Positions 22,992-34,200 of a DNA stretch of 64,000 nt are shown here, in pieces. Position 1 is the first letter of the stretch. The number at the start of each line of letters is the position of its first letter. A program made the translations under genes and the position numbers. This DNA comes from a virus: positions 1 to 64,000 of IMG/VR virus record IMGVR_UViG_3300027741_000021. One strand, written 5' to 3'. Below the pieces are notes generated by a model. The model saw only the letters and a program-made list of their open reading frames with translations, was not told the DNA's origin and searched no databases.

Positions 22992-24647
22992 ATGGCTGAT
23001 AATTTACAACCACAACCAAGATATTCCAGCAAACCCGGCGAAAACGCACTGGGTGGTGTTGGCGCACCACCCAAGGCTGATTCTGCTCCAAAACCCGGTG
23101 CCACTGATACCGGCACTGGATTGATTGCAGCGCTCAATGCCTATTGGGGAGGCATAGCTAAATCCAAAGGTATAATACCTGACATATACGAAATCAAATT
23201 TGTTGACCCGTTGTTGAGCAATGCCAGTGTGGTACCACCAGGTCCACTGGACAAAAGTTTTGCCGGCGGATCTTTGCAGGTCACTGCTGCTGATGAATTA
23301 CTCAGTGAAAAGCAAAACATGAGTCCGGCAGTGCGACAACGATCAGCCACTGCCGGACAACAAATTATACAATTTATTGATACAGTATTACGTAACAGTA
23401 ACTATATCACAGATCAACAAAAAGTAATATGGAATTCAAAAACCAACACATGGGAATACAACGGAAAACCTGCACAAAACTTTGTGTGGTTTAATATATC
23501 TTGTCAAGCAGAGCAGCTGGAGTACGATCCCAAGCAGAATGATTTTGCATACAGAATAACTTATATCATTGCACCGTATCAGATTCCTGTTCAGAGTGAA
23601 TATTTTGACAACGGTTCTTTTAGAGGTGTGCATAAAGTTTACAACTACTGGTTCACTGGGCAGAATTCTCAAGTCACACAATTTGAACAAAACTACAACA
23701 ATGCTTGGACGCAAGCCTTGACCAGCGACGTATCTGTCAGAGCAGGCAATGAATCCCAAGCCAGTCGAGTCAACAGCAGAGAGCAATGGAAAAAAAGATA
23801 CATGCCTGCTAGTAATCAAGCCAGACAAGGCAGCGATGGTAATACATTTGAACCAGGAGCTAATGCTGCTGATTATCTTTACTCCGTTGATACTGCTACT
23901 ATTGCATTGAATATACTGGGAGATCCTGCATGGATTCCGCCACCTACCAACATACAGCCAGGGCAATTTACAACATCACCATTTTTTGCCGATGGCAGCA
24001 TTAACACCACAGCAAGTGCAGCATATTTTGAATTTGCCTGGAACAAGCCAACCGATTACAATACCACAACTGGTCTCATGGATCCTGGTCAAAACAACTT
24101 TGGATCCAACCGGGCTGCTGGTCGAGCAGGTATTGCTCAACAAGCAGTTTCGTATCAGGCCACTGGTGTAAAAAGTAAATTCCGTGGCGGAAAATTCACT
24201 CAAGAACTATCTGGAACATGGTTACAAACACCTGCCAAGAATGCTGTGGCTGCTGCTGACACAGGTAGAAAAACTGATCCTGCAACTGGAACAAAAACTG
24301 TGGGCAGCATTAGTAATGTTCAAGATGCTGCACAACCAACCGCAGTTAATTCTTTAGGATTACTAGCCGGTTCATCAGTATACAGCATTAATAATGTTCA
24401 AGATCGCGCCCCATCAGCAGTGAATATTGAATCGTCATCAACTCCCAATTCAATTTCGTCAATTAGCAATGCAGAATTACTGCCGGCAAAACCTCCAGGT
24501 ATTGACGGTGCAGAGCCAACTACAGAATTTCAACCGCCACCGGTTCTACGGGGAAATCCCACTGCTGGATTTGATGGCCTAGATTTATCACCAGCTCCTG
24601 CTCCAACTCCTCCACAGGGTATAGTTAACGACGATCAGGGACCCTAA
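22992..24647 (+). CDS. Baseplate structural protein upstream of gp5
   Basis: The 551-residue protein has a Pro/Gly-rich N-terminus, a domain at about 55-250 (IPDIYEIKFVDPLLSNASVV, RQRSATAGQQIIQFIDTVL, FVWFNISCQAEQLEYD, FAYRITYIIAPYQIPV), and a long low-complexity tail rich in Ala, Thr and Pro. It starts with GAAGGA one nucleotide after the previous stop codon and lies just before gp5. In T4 the hub partner of gp5 is gp27, so one of the genes at 21431-24647 probably fills that role. This is inference from position and weak internal similarity. Confidence 0.55.
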   Translation: MADNLQPQPRYSSKPGENALGGVGAPPKADSAPKPGATDTGTGLIAALNAYWGGIAKSKGIIPDIYEIKFVDPLLSNASVVPPGPLDKSFAGGSLQVTAADELLSEKQNMSPAVRQRSATAGQQIIQFIDTVLRNSNYITDQQKVIWNSKTNTWEYNGKPAQNFVWFNISCQAEQLEYDPKQNDFAYRITYIIAPYQIPVQSEYFDNGSFRGVHKVYNYWFTGQNSQVTQFEQNYNNAWTQALTSDVSVRAGNESQASRVNSREQWKKRYMPASNQARQGSDGNTFEPGANAADYLYSVDTATIALNILGDPAWIPPPTNIQPGQFTTSPFFADGSINTTASAAYFEFAWNKPTDYNTTTGLMDPGQNNFGSNRAAGRAGIAQQAVSYQATGVKSKFRGGKFTQELSGTWLQTPAKNAVAAADTGRKTDPATGTKTVGSISNVQDAAQPTAVNSLGLLAGSSVYSINNVQDRAPSAVNIESSSTPNSISSISNAELLPAKPPGIDGAEPTTEFQPPPVLRGNPTAGFDGLDLSPAPAPTPPQGIVNDDQGP

Positions 24648-24674
24648 ATTAAGAGTAATAAGGAACAATAAACA

Positions 24675-26192
24675 ATGGCATACAACAACAATCAAGCATC
24701 GGGAACAACAAAAAATTTCAAGTTTGATCGCGGCGGTACACCAGCCGAGATGGGACCATTCATTGGCAGAATTGTCAACAATATTGATGCCACCCGAACT
24801 GGTCGTTTACAAGTGTTTATTGAACAATTTGCTACAGGGCAACCTAGTACCAATCCTGAAACTTGGCGCTGGGTGAGATATTTGCCACCGTTTTATGGTG
24901 TAACAGAAAAAAACAGTACCAGTGCAGGTACAGGTTCGTATCCAGGCAATCAACAAAGCTATGGCATGTGGTTTACTCCTCCAGATATTGGAACATCAAT
25001 CATGTGTTTTTTTGTCGAGGGCGATCCTGATCAAGGATATTATATTGGCAGTGTGATTGACAACAGTTTGAATCACATGTTGCCAGCCATTGGTGCTGCC
25101 AACAAATCTCAGTATGTCACACAGAACAAAACTCAAGCAGCATATTTTGCCAATGCTCCGCAACTTCCAGTCACTGAAATCAACACTGCCAACAAAGAAG
25201 TGGATCAAAATCCAAGATTTTTTGATCAACCCAAACCAGTACATAGTTATCAAGCAGCTATATTTTTCCAACAAGGACTAGACAAAGATCCTGAGCGTGG
25301 ACCTATTATCTCTAATGCACAACGAGAAAGTCCAAGCACAGTGTATGGAATATCCACTCCTGGCCAACCAATCTATCAAGGTGGTCTGGATCCTGCTACC
25401 ATACGCAAACAACTCAGTACAGGCGCAGTTAAACCGCAAGATGTCACAGTGATTGGACGCAAAGGCGGCCATACATTGGTAATGGACGACGGCGATTTAG
25501 AAAACAAAAATGCTTTGTTCAGATTGCGCACATCTAAAGGTCATCAGATCATGATGAATGATTCAGAAAATTTCTTTCAGATCATTCATGCCAATGGCCA
25601 GTCCTGGGTAGAGTTTGGAGAAGAAGGCACCGTGGATGTGTACTCTACTAACTCGGTAAATGTTCGTACTCAAGGTACCATAAACTTACATGCCGACAAA
25701 GACATTAACATGTACGCTGGCGGCAATCTCAATATGAAATCAAATGCTGATACCAATATAGGTTCTGTGGGCACTATGAATATAGCCAGTCAAGGTGAAA
25801 TGGTATTATATAGCCAGTCAAGCATAGGTGTAAAAGCTGACGGAACACTGGCATTACAAAGCAAGACAACTGGATCATTTGATGGTGGTTCTGCATTGCG
25901 ATTCAAAGCATCAAGAATAGATCTCAATGGATCGCCAGCAATATCAGTTACAACTCCTCGACTGTATCCCAAAACAACATTAGATGATACCGAATTTGAT
26001 AATTCAACTGGGTGGAAAGTAAAACCCAAATCTTTAGAAAGCATTGTTACTCGTGCCCCTACACATGAGCCATATCCGTATCACAACAAAGGTGTGGCAG
26101 TGAGTGTAAATCTTGGAGGTACAGGGTCTCCTACTCCGCCACCGGCAGCAGAACCAGTTCCTACCAATTGGAGTATCATAAGAAAATCATGA
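24675..26192 (+). CDS. 5: Baseplate central spike protein, gp5-like, without lysozyme
   Basis: The 505-residue protein has an N-terminal OB-fold (about 25-130, MGPFIGRIVNNIDATRTGRLQVFI, and DIGTSIMCFFVEGDPDQGYYIGSV) as in T4 gp5 and VgrG. A middle linker leads to a gp5C-type triple beta-helix (about 280-400) with alternating 8-residue strands such as TINLHADKDINMYAGG. The T4 lysozyme domain that normally sits between these parts is missing. The protein should form the membrane-piercing needle. An AAGGAAC site precedes the ATG, and the stop codon overlaps the next start (ATGA). Confidence 0.88.
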   Translation: MAYNNNQASGTTKNFKFDRGGTPAEMGPFIGRIVNNIDATRTGRLQVFIEQFATGQPSTNPETWRWVRYLPPFYGVTEKNSTSAGTGSYPGNQQSYGMWFTPPDIGTSIMCFFVEGDPDQGYYIGSVIDNSLNHMLPAIGAANKSQYVTQNKTQAAYFANAPQLPVTEINTANKEVDQNPRFFDQPKPVHSYQAAIFFQQGLDKDPERGPIISNAQRESPSTVYGISTPGQPIYQGGLDPATIRKQLSTGAVKPQDVTVIGRKGGHTLVMDDGDLENKNALFRLRTSKGHQIMMNDSENFFQIIHANGQSWVEFGEEGTVDVYSTNSVNVRTQGTINLHADKDINMYAGGNLNMKSNADTNIGSVGTMNIASQGEMVLYSQSSIGVKADGTLALQSKTTGSFDGGSALRFKASRIDLNGSPAISVTTPRLYPKTTLDDTEFDNSTGWKVKPKSLESIVTRAPTHEPYPYHNKGVAVSVNLGGTGSPTPPPAAEPVPTNWSIIRKS

Positions 26193-27310
26193 GTAATTTT
26201 ACATTTACAGGCCCAGATGGCGCAACTTATGAAGTACAAGGCCCGTCCACTGCTACTTTTGCTCAAGCTCAAGCAGTGTTTGCTCAACAAACATCTACAG
26301 GTGGGTTAACTGGGTTACCAGTGGGCGGGCTAGTCAATGCAGTTACACAATCAGCCGGCGGGTTAAGTTCTGCGTTAGCACAGTTGGGACCACAAGCTAT
26401 AAGTTTAACAAAACAAATAGGCAATTATATCAATTTGCCAAACTTAACTGGGTTGCCAGTACCAAATGCTATAACGGTCAGCAACTTTGTTGACACCAGG
26501 ACCACAGCACAATCCATTGGAGCCATTGGATCTACACAGATTCAAGGGTTGGTGGCACAAACTGCTGCATCGGTAAATCAAGCCACAGATGTAATTACCA
26601 ATACCAAAGGACTAGGACAATTTGGACTTAATGCTGATCAACTGCAACTCTCAGGATTGATCAAACCAGGAGTAGCTGATCAGATTAATTTAGACCCATC
26701 ACAATTTACCAGCATTTTGTCAAGTCCCACAAGCTGGACAGGCAAATTGGGTGCCACTAACCTTACTTCTGTACTCAGCAGCAGCAGTTTACAAACCTCA
26801 GTTCAACAAGGATTAATGAGCACAAACTTTGATCAGCTTAAACAGCTGGGCGCAATCACGGGATTAGAATCAGCATCACAGTTGGGTCCTTTAGTGAATG
26901 TGGCCACAAAATTTGGTGCAGGTACTGCCACTGAATGGTTATCAAGTGCAACCGGAGCATCGGGTATCACAAGTGCAATAACCAATGGATTAAGTAACAA
27001 CGTAAGTGCATTAACAGGCGCTGCAAGCAGTTTGTTATCCGGAGGAGCGGGCAGTTTATTATCTGGGAGATTGCCGTCGGTGCCTGGGTTGTCTTCAGCA
27101 ATAGATGGCTTTGCACAATCTGCACAATTTGCGCAGGTATTTTCTTCTGATATTTCTTCTCTGGGCGGCGGTGGTAATCCTCTTGAAGCAGGTACCGTAA
27201 CACCCACAGCGGCAGCAAACACAGTGAATAGACAAACTGTAAATCAAGCAGTATCAGCAATAATTGGTAATAGCAAGATACCTGTTCCAGATTTTATACC
27301 CGCAGTGTAA
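26189..27310 (+). CDS. Low-complexity structural protein next to the spike
   Basis: The 373-residue protein begins with a compact motif, FTGPDGATYEVQGPSTATFAQAQAVFAQQ (residues 4-32), of the kind seen at the ends of various virion and tail proteins. The rest is Ala/Gly/Ser/Leu/Thr-rich with many Gly-Leu-Ser segments. The ATG at 26189 overlaps the gp5 stop codon, so translation is coupled to the spike. No family is recognised beyond the N-terminal motif. It may be a spike tip, a hub accessory or an injected protein. Confidence 0.55.
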   Translation: MSNFTFTGPDGATYEVQGPSTATFAQAQAVFAQQTSTGGLTGLPVGGLVNAVTQSAGGLSSALAQLGPQAISLTKQIGNYINLPNLTGLPVPNAITVSNFVDTRTTAQSIGAIGSTQIQGLVAQTAASVNQATDVITNTKGLGQFGLNADQLQLSGLIKPGVADQINLDPSQFTSILSSPTSWTGKLGATNLTSVLSSSSLQTSVQQGLMSTNFDQLKQLGAITGLESASQLGPLVNVATKFGAGTATEWLSSATGASGITSAITNGLSNNVSALTGAASSLLSGGAGSLLSGRLPSVPGLSSAIDGFAQSAQFAQVFSSDISSLGGGGNPLEAGTVTPTAAANTVNRQTVNQAVSAIIGNSKIPVPDFIPAV

Positions 27311-27332
27311 ATCTGCGCTGGAATCCAATGGA

Positions 27333-27338
27333 TAAATA
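27333..27338 (+). promoter_or_regulatory. Late promoter box abutting gp25
   Basis: The sequence reads GGATAAATA-TAAAC-ATG. The box ends 5 nt before the start codon and no Shine-Dalgarno is visible, so a transcript from it would start at the ATG. Confidence 0.5.
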
Positions 27339-27343
27339 TAAAC

Positions 27344-27718
27344 ATGCCTACATTCATTGGATTCAACACACAAAATCAATACAAGAAGTTTACTCTAGTA
27401 GACCAAGAGCTAATCAAACGTGACCTCTTGAATGCTTTTAACATATGGCAAGGACAACTGCCAGGGCGTCCTGCATACGGCACTATACTTTGGGATTTTT
27501 TGTTTGAAAATCAAGATCAAACTACCATGGCTGCTATCTTGCGAGAAGTGCAGCGTGTGGCCGGCGGCGACCCCAGAGTAGCATTAACAGATGTAAATTT
27601 ATTCCCACAAGAAAATGGTGTATTGATTGAACTTGAAGTGCAGTTTGTTCCTAATACTGATGCTCAATTGCTGAGTGTGTTCTTTGATCAACAACAACGT
27701 AGAGCATCGTTTGTATAA
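27344..27718 (+). CDS. 25: Baseplate wedge protein, gp25-like
   Basis: The 124-residue protein is a GPW/gp25 family member: LVDQELIKRDLLNAFNIWQGQLPGRPAYGTILWDFLFE (shown in two parts in the protein) and a C-terminal strand VLIELEVQFVPN. gp25 is the conserved wedge core protein of contractile tails, next to the sheath. Length matches T4 gp25 (132). It precedes gp6, as in T4. Confidence 0.93.
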   Translation: MPTFIGFNTQNQYKKFTLVDQELIKRDLLNAFNIWQGQLPGRPAYGTILWDFLFENQDQTTMAAILREVQRVAGGDPRVALTDVNLFPQENGVLIELEVQFVPNTDAQLLSVFFDQQQRRASFV

Positions 27719-27740
27719 ACGTAGCCGTTTATAGATTCGG

Positions 27741-27746
27741 TAAATA
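27741..27746 (+). promoter_or_regulatory. Late promoter box before gp6
   Basis: The sequence TTCGGTAAATAACA lies 20 nt before the gp6 ATG, leaving a short leader with a weak CGGA ribosome site. Confidence 0.5.
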
Positions 27747-27766
27747 ACAAATAACAACGGACGATC

Positions 27767-30700
27767 ATGGCAACCACTACTAGACAAACAGTTATATTCG
27801 GGGTAGAAGATTGGAAACGCATCTACGAGACCTATAGAGAAGCGGATTTCCAAAGTTACGACTTTGAAACCTTACGCAAAAGTTTTGTAGACTATCTGCG
27901 CCAGTATTATCCTGAGACGTTCAATGATTACATTGAAAGTTCCGAATTCATTGCATTATTAGATGTAATAGCATTCATGGGTCAGGCCATGAGTTTTCGT
28001 AACGATCTCAACACCAGAGAAAACTACATAGACACTGCTGAACGTAGAGACAGCGTGGTTCGCCTGGCCAATTTAATAAGTTACACACCCAAAAGAAATA
28101 CTGCTGCCAGTGGATATCTCAAGGTGTTTTCGGTACAAACCACAGAAAATATTACAGATTTCAATGGTATAGATCTAGCCAATGTCACAATCAACTGGAA
28201 CGATCCTACCAATTTCAACTGGTTGGAGCAGTTCACCGCTGTTGTCAATGCAGCATTAGTAGATACACAGCGAGTTGGTCGCCCAGGCAACCGTGAAACT
28301 ATTGTGGGTGTGGACACATCAGAGTATTCAATTAACCTAGTGCCTGGATTTTTGCCAGTGCTGCCTTACACAGCCACTGTGGACGGCGTCAACATGCCAT
28401 TTGAAGCAGTGAATGCCACCTCGGTGGGAACACCATCAACTTCACCGTTTATCTTTGAACCAGCACCACAACCCAGTGGCATTTTCAACATGTTGTTCCG
28501 CAATGATTCACTGGGTTATGCAGCAGCCAATACAGGATACTTTTTTTATTTCAAACAAGGTGTATTACAGAATCAAGATTTTAACTTGGCCGAACGTATC
28601 CCTAATCGTACAGTTAATATCAATATTGACGGTGTAAACAACGAAGATCGTTGGTTGTTCCAATTGGACAACACTGGCACCGTGACTAAAGAGTGGCAGT
28701 ATGTACAGTCTGTATATGCTGCGGCAGCAGAACAATTGGCTCCTGAACAACGCAGTTTGTTTTCAGTAACATCCAGAGCCAACGATCAAATTACATTGAC
28801 ATTTGGTGATGGGGTATTCTCAGCTGTGCCCACCGGATTGTTTCGTGCGTATGTTCGTGCATCAAACGGATTGCAATACATTATCAATCCAGACGAAATG
28901 CAAAGTGTTGTGTTGCCTATCAGCTATATCAGCAGATCAGGGCAAATAGAAACTATCACATTCACTTGTGGTATTACAACACCTGTAAGTAATGCTCAAG
29001 CTAGAGAAACACTGGATGAGATCAAACAACGTGCGCCTGCCAGATACTACACACAGAATCGCATGGTCAACGGTGAAGATTATACTAACTTTCCGTTTAC
29101 TGAATACAATTCTATCATAAAGAGTTATGCATTAAATCGTGCCAGTATTGGCACCAGTCGATATCTTGATCTAGTAGACAACACAGGCAAGTATAGCTCT
29201 ACAAATATTTTTGCGTCTGACGGTGCCTTGTGGGAAGACAATCAGCTGCCTACATTTTTGTTTACTTGGCTTACCAACAATGAAATTGCCAATGTGATTG
29301 TTAATCAAGTACAGCCTTTAATATCAACCAATGCATTTGTGCAGTTTTACTATGACAACTTCATTAGACCAGATCTAGCAGTGTTAAATTTATCCTGGAA
29401 TCAGAGTACAACCTTGGCCAACGAAACCACTGGATACTTTAAGAATGCTGCTGGTAACCCTGCGCCTATCAGTATATACAGCAGTTCTAATTCAAAGTTT
29501 ATCACTGTGGGCAGTTTGGTTAAATTTGCAGCACCACCTGGATATTTCTTTGATGCTAACAATCGTCTCAAGTTGGGTATACCTACCTTGGCCGATGAAC
29601 GACTGTATTTTTGGGCTAGTCCTTTAAGTATCTATTTAGACGGCACCAATCAAGGGCAAGGAAACTTTGTGGACGGAACAGGTCCGGTGGCATTGAATGT
29701 TTTTGTACCAACTGGTGCTATACCTGTACGAGTAATTCCATTGTTGATCACCAGTTTGCCCAGTAGTTTGATCACAGAAATCACACAGCAAATTTTGCTG
29801 TATAGAAATTTTGGTCTGGGTTATGACAACACAGGTGAAATCACAGGGACTCCTTACACTTGGTATCTAATCACTTCCAACAACATAGACATTGATGCCA
29901 AATTTAGTTTGGCCAATGCAGGCAGCACATCGGGTACAAATCAAGATGCTTCATGGATGATACAAGCAGTGACCAATGGAACAAAATACACCGTGACCAA
30001 TCGTGCCTTGTTATACAACTGGGGATCAGTTTTACAAACCAGATTCTTCTTTGAGAATGGCAATCGAATTTACGATCCTCGACTGGGCAACATAGTGAGC
30101 GACTATATCAATGTGCTCAAAGTCAACAGCTTGCCTGACTCAAACAGCCCTCAACCAGGAGATATCTATCTCAAAATTACTGGACAACCAGTGGAGTCTG
30201 ATGGGTTGGTTGACGACTTCCAAGTCATTGTCAGTTACGAAGACCGCAACAACGATGGGGTCACAGATAATCCTGATTTTTTTGATGAGATTGTTGCACC
30301 CAATGTGAATTCAAATACAAAATATGTGTTTTTCCAAAAGACTGTGGACTTTGATAATCTACAACGTTATTTGTTGATTGCTCCGGGCATTGTGAATTAT
30401 GACTATGCTACCATGAATGATATTGAAGTTGTAAAAGCCCAGTATATTGTTGGACAGATATTTTATGCATATTCTCAAACAATAACAGTAGGGCCATTGG
30501 CTGGACAAGTGGGTGCGTTTTATCAATTGGTAATCAGTACCAATGGAACAAAAATACTACTAGATGTAACTGCTGAGTGGTTGGCCAAGGTAGGTCGATC
30601 AGGTATGTATTTCCAATACAGGCACAATGCTCCGTTGACAGATCGTATTGATCCAGGCACCACTAACATTATTGATTTGTATGTGGTCACACAGGCCTAC

Positions 30701-31237
30701 TATACTTCTTATCAGAATTGGATTAGAGATTCAACAAACACAGTTCCCAAACCAGATGTTCCCACAATCAATGAACTTGACACCGCGTATCAAGGCCTGG
30801 ACGCTTACAAGATGATATCTGACAATATAGTATTAAATTCAGTATCATTCAAACCATTGTTTGGTCCCAAAGCAGCTGAAAATCTACGTGCAACTATCAA
30901 GGTAATACGTGCTGCCAATTCCACTGCCAGTGAAAGTGAAATTAAAACCCTGGTAGTGGCCAATTTGAATGAATATTTCAGTATTGACAAATGGAATTTT
31001 GGAGATACATTTTATTTCTCAGAACTGGCTGCGTACATACACAGAAACATGGGCGGTATTGTGAGTTCAGTGGTCTTGGTACCACTGGATCCGACAAAAT
31101 ATTTTGGTGATTTGTATGAAATACATTCGGCACCAAATGAAATATTTGTAAATGGTGCTGGTGTAAGCTCAGTGGAGGTTATCACTTCCTTGACATCAAC
31201 TAATATCAGAACTGCACCCGGCAGCGGAGTAATTTAA
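27767..31237 (+). CDS. 6: Baseplate wedge protein, gp6-like (baseplate J family)
   Basis: The 1,156-residue protein starts [29 protein letters not shown] and [34 protein letters not shown] (read as shorter blocks), the conserved N-terminal helices of gp6. Later elements include [16 protein letters not shown] and [15 protein letters not shown]4 gp6 has 660 residues; the increase comes from insertions in the C-terminal half. gp6 forms the inter-wedge ring that changes shape on infection. It follows gp25 and overlaps the giant gene by one base. Confidence 0.92.
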   Translation: MATTTRQTVIFGVEDWKRIYETYREADFQSYDFETLRKSFVDYLRQYYPETFNDYIESSEFIALLDVIAFMGQAMSFRNDLNTRENYIDTAERRDSVVRLANLISYTPKRNTAASGYLKVFSVQTTENITDFNGIDLANVTINWNDPTNFNWLEQFTAVVNAALVDTQRVGRPGNRETIVGVDTSEYSINLVPGFLPVLPYTATVDGVNMPFEAVNATSVGTPSTSPFIFEPAPQPSGIFNMLFRNDSLGYAAANTGYFFYFKQGVLQNQDFNLAERIPNRTVNINIDGVNNEDRWLFQLDNTGTVTKEWQYVQSVYAAAAEQLAPEQRSLFSVTSRANDQITLTFGDGVFSAVPTGLFRAYVRASNGLQYIINPDEMQSVVLPISYISRSGQIETITFTCGITTPVSNAQARETLDEIKQRAPARYYTQNRMVNGEDYTNFPFTEYNSIIKSYALNRASIGTSRYLDLVDNTGKYSSTNIFASDGALWEDNQLPTFLFTWLTNNEIANVIVNQVQPLISTNAFVQFYYDNFIRPDLAVLNLSWNQSTTLANETTGYFKNAAGNPAPISIYSSSNSKFITVGSLVKFAAPPGYFFDANNRLKLGIPTLADERLYFWASPLSIYLDGTNQGQGNFVDGTGPVALNVFVPTGAIPVRVIPLLITSLPSSLITEITQQILLYRNFGLGYDNTGEITGTPYTWYLITSNNIDIDAKFSLANAGSTSGTNQDASWMIQAVTNGTKYTVTNRALLYNWGSVLQTRFFFENGNRIYDPRLGNIVSDYINVLKVNSLPDSNSPQPGDIYLKITGQPVESDGLVDDFQVIVSYEDRNNDGVTDNPDFFDEIVAPNVNSNTKYVFFQKTVDFDNLQRYLLIAPGIVNYDYATMNDIEVVKAQYIVGQIFYAYSQTITVGPLAGQVGAFYQLVISTNGTKILLDVTAEWLAKVGRSGMYFQYRHNAPLTDRIDPGTTNIIDLYVVTQAYYTSYQNWIRDSTNTVPKPDVPTINELDTAYQGLDAYKMISDNIVLNSVSFKPLFGPKAAENLRATIKVIRAANSTASESEIKTLVVANLNEYFSIDKWNFGDTFYFSELAAYIHRNMGGIVSSVVLVPLDPTKYFGDLYEIHSAPNEIFVNGAGVSSVEVITSLTSTNIRTAPGSGVI

Positions 31238-34200
31238 TGGCCACAACAAAGTCGGTAGATTTTTTACCACCAATATTTCAAACCAGCACCAACAAGCAAT
31301 TCTTATCGGCTACCTTGGATCAACTGATTCAGGAACCTGAGTTCAAAAAAACCCAAGGATTTGTTGGACGTCATGTGGGCCCTGGAGTAAATCCCAACGA
31401 CTACTATGTAATCGAACCCACTGCGTCTCGATCAAACTATCAGCTGGAACCGGGTGTTATAAGTTTAGTACCTGATACCAATACCATTCAAGATGCAGTG
31501 ACTTATCCAGGTATCACCGATGCAATAGGTCGTCAAGGCGGGTTTACCAACAACTCGTCAAGACTTTATACCAGCGATTATTACACTTGGGATCCTTTTA
31601 TAAACTTTGATAAGTTTACAAATTACAGCCAATATTACTGGTTACCCGGCGGGCCAATATCCGTAGGTGTAAGTGGATCTACAATTCCTACCACTGCCAC
31701 ATACGATGTAACCAGAGCAACTACATATTATGAATTTTCAAGTATAAAAGGTAAAAATCCTGTAATCACTTTGGTTCGCGGCGGCACATATGAGTTTGCA
31801 GTCAATCAAGCGCCTAATGCTTTTTGGATACAAGCCGAACCAGGCGTAAGTGGACGATTGCCTTATGCACCTAACATCAGCTCAAGAACTGTGTTGGGTG
31901 TTACCAACAATGGCGAAGATTCAGGAACTGTTACTTTTAGTGTGCCTTATAAAACTGCTCAACAGTTTTATTACAATCTAGCTCTGGCTCCTACTATTCC
32001 CACAGCAGGGCAAGTTGATTTAGTAACCAACATTGACTATAATCAAATCAACGGGTCATTGGTATCTACATTCTTTGCCAACTATCCTTCAGGTATAGAT
32101 GGCATAACTAATCTTCAAAATCGCACAGTGATATTTGACAATACCACAGCACCTACCAACGTATATCAAATACAATATATAGGCACTGGATTAGGTCAAA
32201 CTATACAACTGATTCCGGTGTTGTCAGTTCCTGCCCTGAACAAATTTACTATCATGTTTGGTACTGAATACAGTACCACACAGTGGTATCTCAATGCATC
32301 TGGCTATTTTGAACAAATACCATTGCTGACTGCTGTGCAAGATCTACTGTGGTATCAAGACGGAACTAACCCAGAAATTTTTGGGCAAATTAGATTGGTA
32401 GATCAGACTCAGTCAGTGACCATTGATGTGATCACTGACATACTTGGCAAGAAAAACTATACTTCTCCCAATGGAGTAGTATTCACCAACAATTTAAAGA
32501 TAACATTTGAAGGTGAAGTATTTCCTACTAGCTATCAGGCGCAGACTTACTATGTAGCTGGGGTAGGCACGGCCATACAGTTGTTGTTGGAAACCGATTA
32601 CGTCACTCCTGAAATTGTACGTACTGCCACTACTCCTTGGGATTTTGTGCCATGGGATTCGGGCAACTGGGACGGAACACTAAATCAACCATTGGATCCT
32701 GATTACATTACAATAGCGTTAGACAGTGCTGATCTCAATGCTTGGACAAGATCAAATCGCTGGTTTCATATTGACGTAATCAACGCAGCCGCCGCTTACA
32801 ATAACACAAATGTAGTGTTGGACAATGTATTCCGAGCCAAACGTCCTATCATTGAGTTTCGCGGCGGTACACGTTTGTACAATATGGGCACACAAGCCAA
32901 AGATCCAGTGAACATAATTGATCTTGCCCAAACTGATGCACTGTCCAACGTGAATGGCGCTACTGAATATTATGTAGACGGATATCAATTGCAGCAAGGC
33001 AGCAGAGTTATCTTTGCACAGGATGACGATTTTAATGTACGCAACAAGATTTATGTGGTGAATTTTATCAGCCCAGCTTCGGTACCATTGCCCGACAGTT
33101 CGCTAGTGGACCAGCCTATTATTGATCTAGTACCAGCAGATGACGCATTGTCACTGATTGATCAGTGTGTGGTTTGTTTGAGTGGTAACACCCTGCAAGG
33201 CGTGACTTTTTATTATGATGGCGTGCAATGGATTCGGGCACAGCAGAAAACAGTTGTGAATCAAAATCCCATGTTTGACGTGTACGATCAAGCAGGATAT
33301 AGCCTTGGTAATCGTGTGATGTATCCAAGCTCGACTTTTTCAACCAACAAAAACAATCTTGGTACTGTGACTGGCGGTAGCCCATTATTCAGTTATGCAA
33401 TTGGTCCAGGTACAGTGGCAGATACTGTGTTGGGATTTCCGCTGAAATATCTCAGCTTGAACAACATTGGCGATATTGTGTTTGATAACAATCTGTATGC
33501 AGACACGTTTATCTATGTCAAAGACAATGTACAACAAACTGAAAATATCAGTATAGGGCATGTTCGACAATATGAAAATCGAACTGTGTATGTAAAAGAA
33601 CTTGGCTGGCAAAAAGCTGCGGTCAAAAGTCAAATTTATCAACAGTTCAACTTTACATACAGTACCACTCCGATAACAGCATCTATCTCAGGTACAACAC
33701 TAACTGTGACACAGGTTCCGGCCACAGGTTCACTGTTGATAGGGCAAAGTCTTGCTGGCAAAGGAGTCATTCCGGGTACTCAAATCACAGGATTACTCAC
33801 AGGCACCGGCGGAACAGGAACTTATATTGTTAGCCCGTCACAGACTGTGCTGTCGGAAATTATCACAGCAACTACACCATTGATTTTGGATGTGGCTGCT
33901 GTGCCAACTGGATTGGTACCTAGTGTTAAAGTGTATGCCACCAGTGTGAGTCAAAACTACAGTAGTTCATTCCAAGACCCGGGTAATTACACAGTCACTA
34001 CCACAGATGACACCACAATCATTAGATTCAATCCCACAACAAAAATAGTGTTGGGTGATATTGTTGAAGTATTGGTTCTAAGCAATCAGGTAAGTGCTGC
34101 GGGGTTTTATCAAGTTCCTATCAACTTGGAAAACAATCCATTAAACGGCAATAATCCATATTTTACATTGGGTACCATAAGAACACATTATGATACTATT

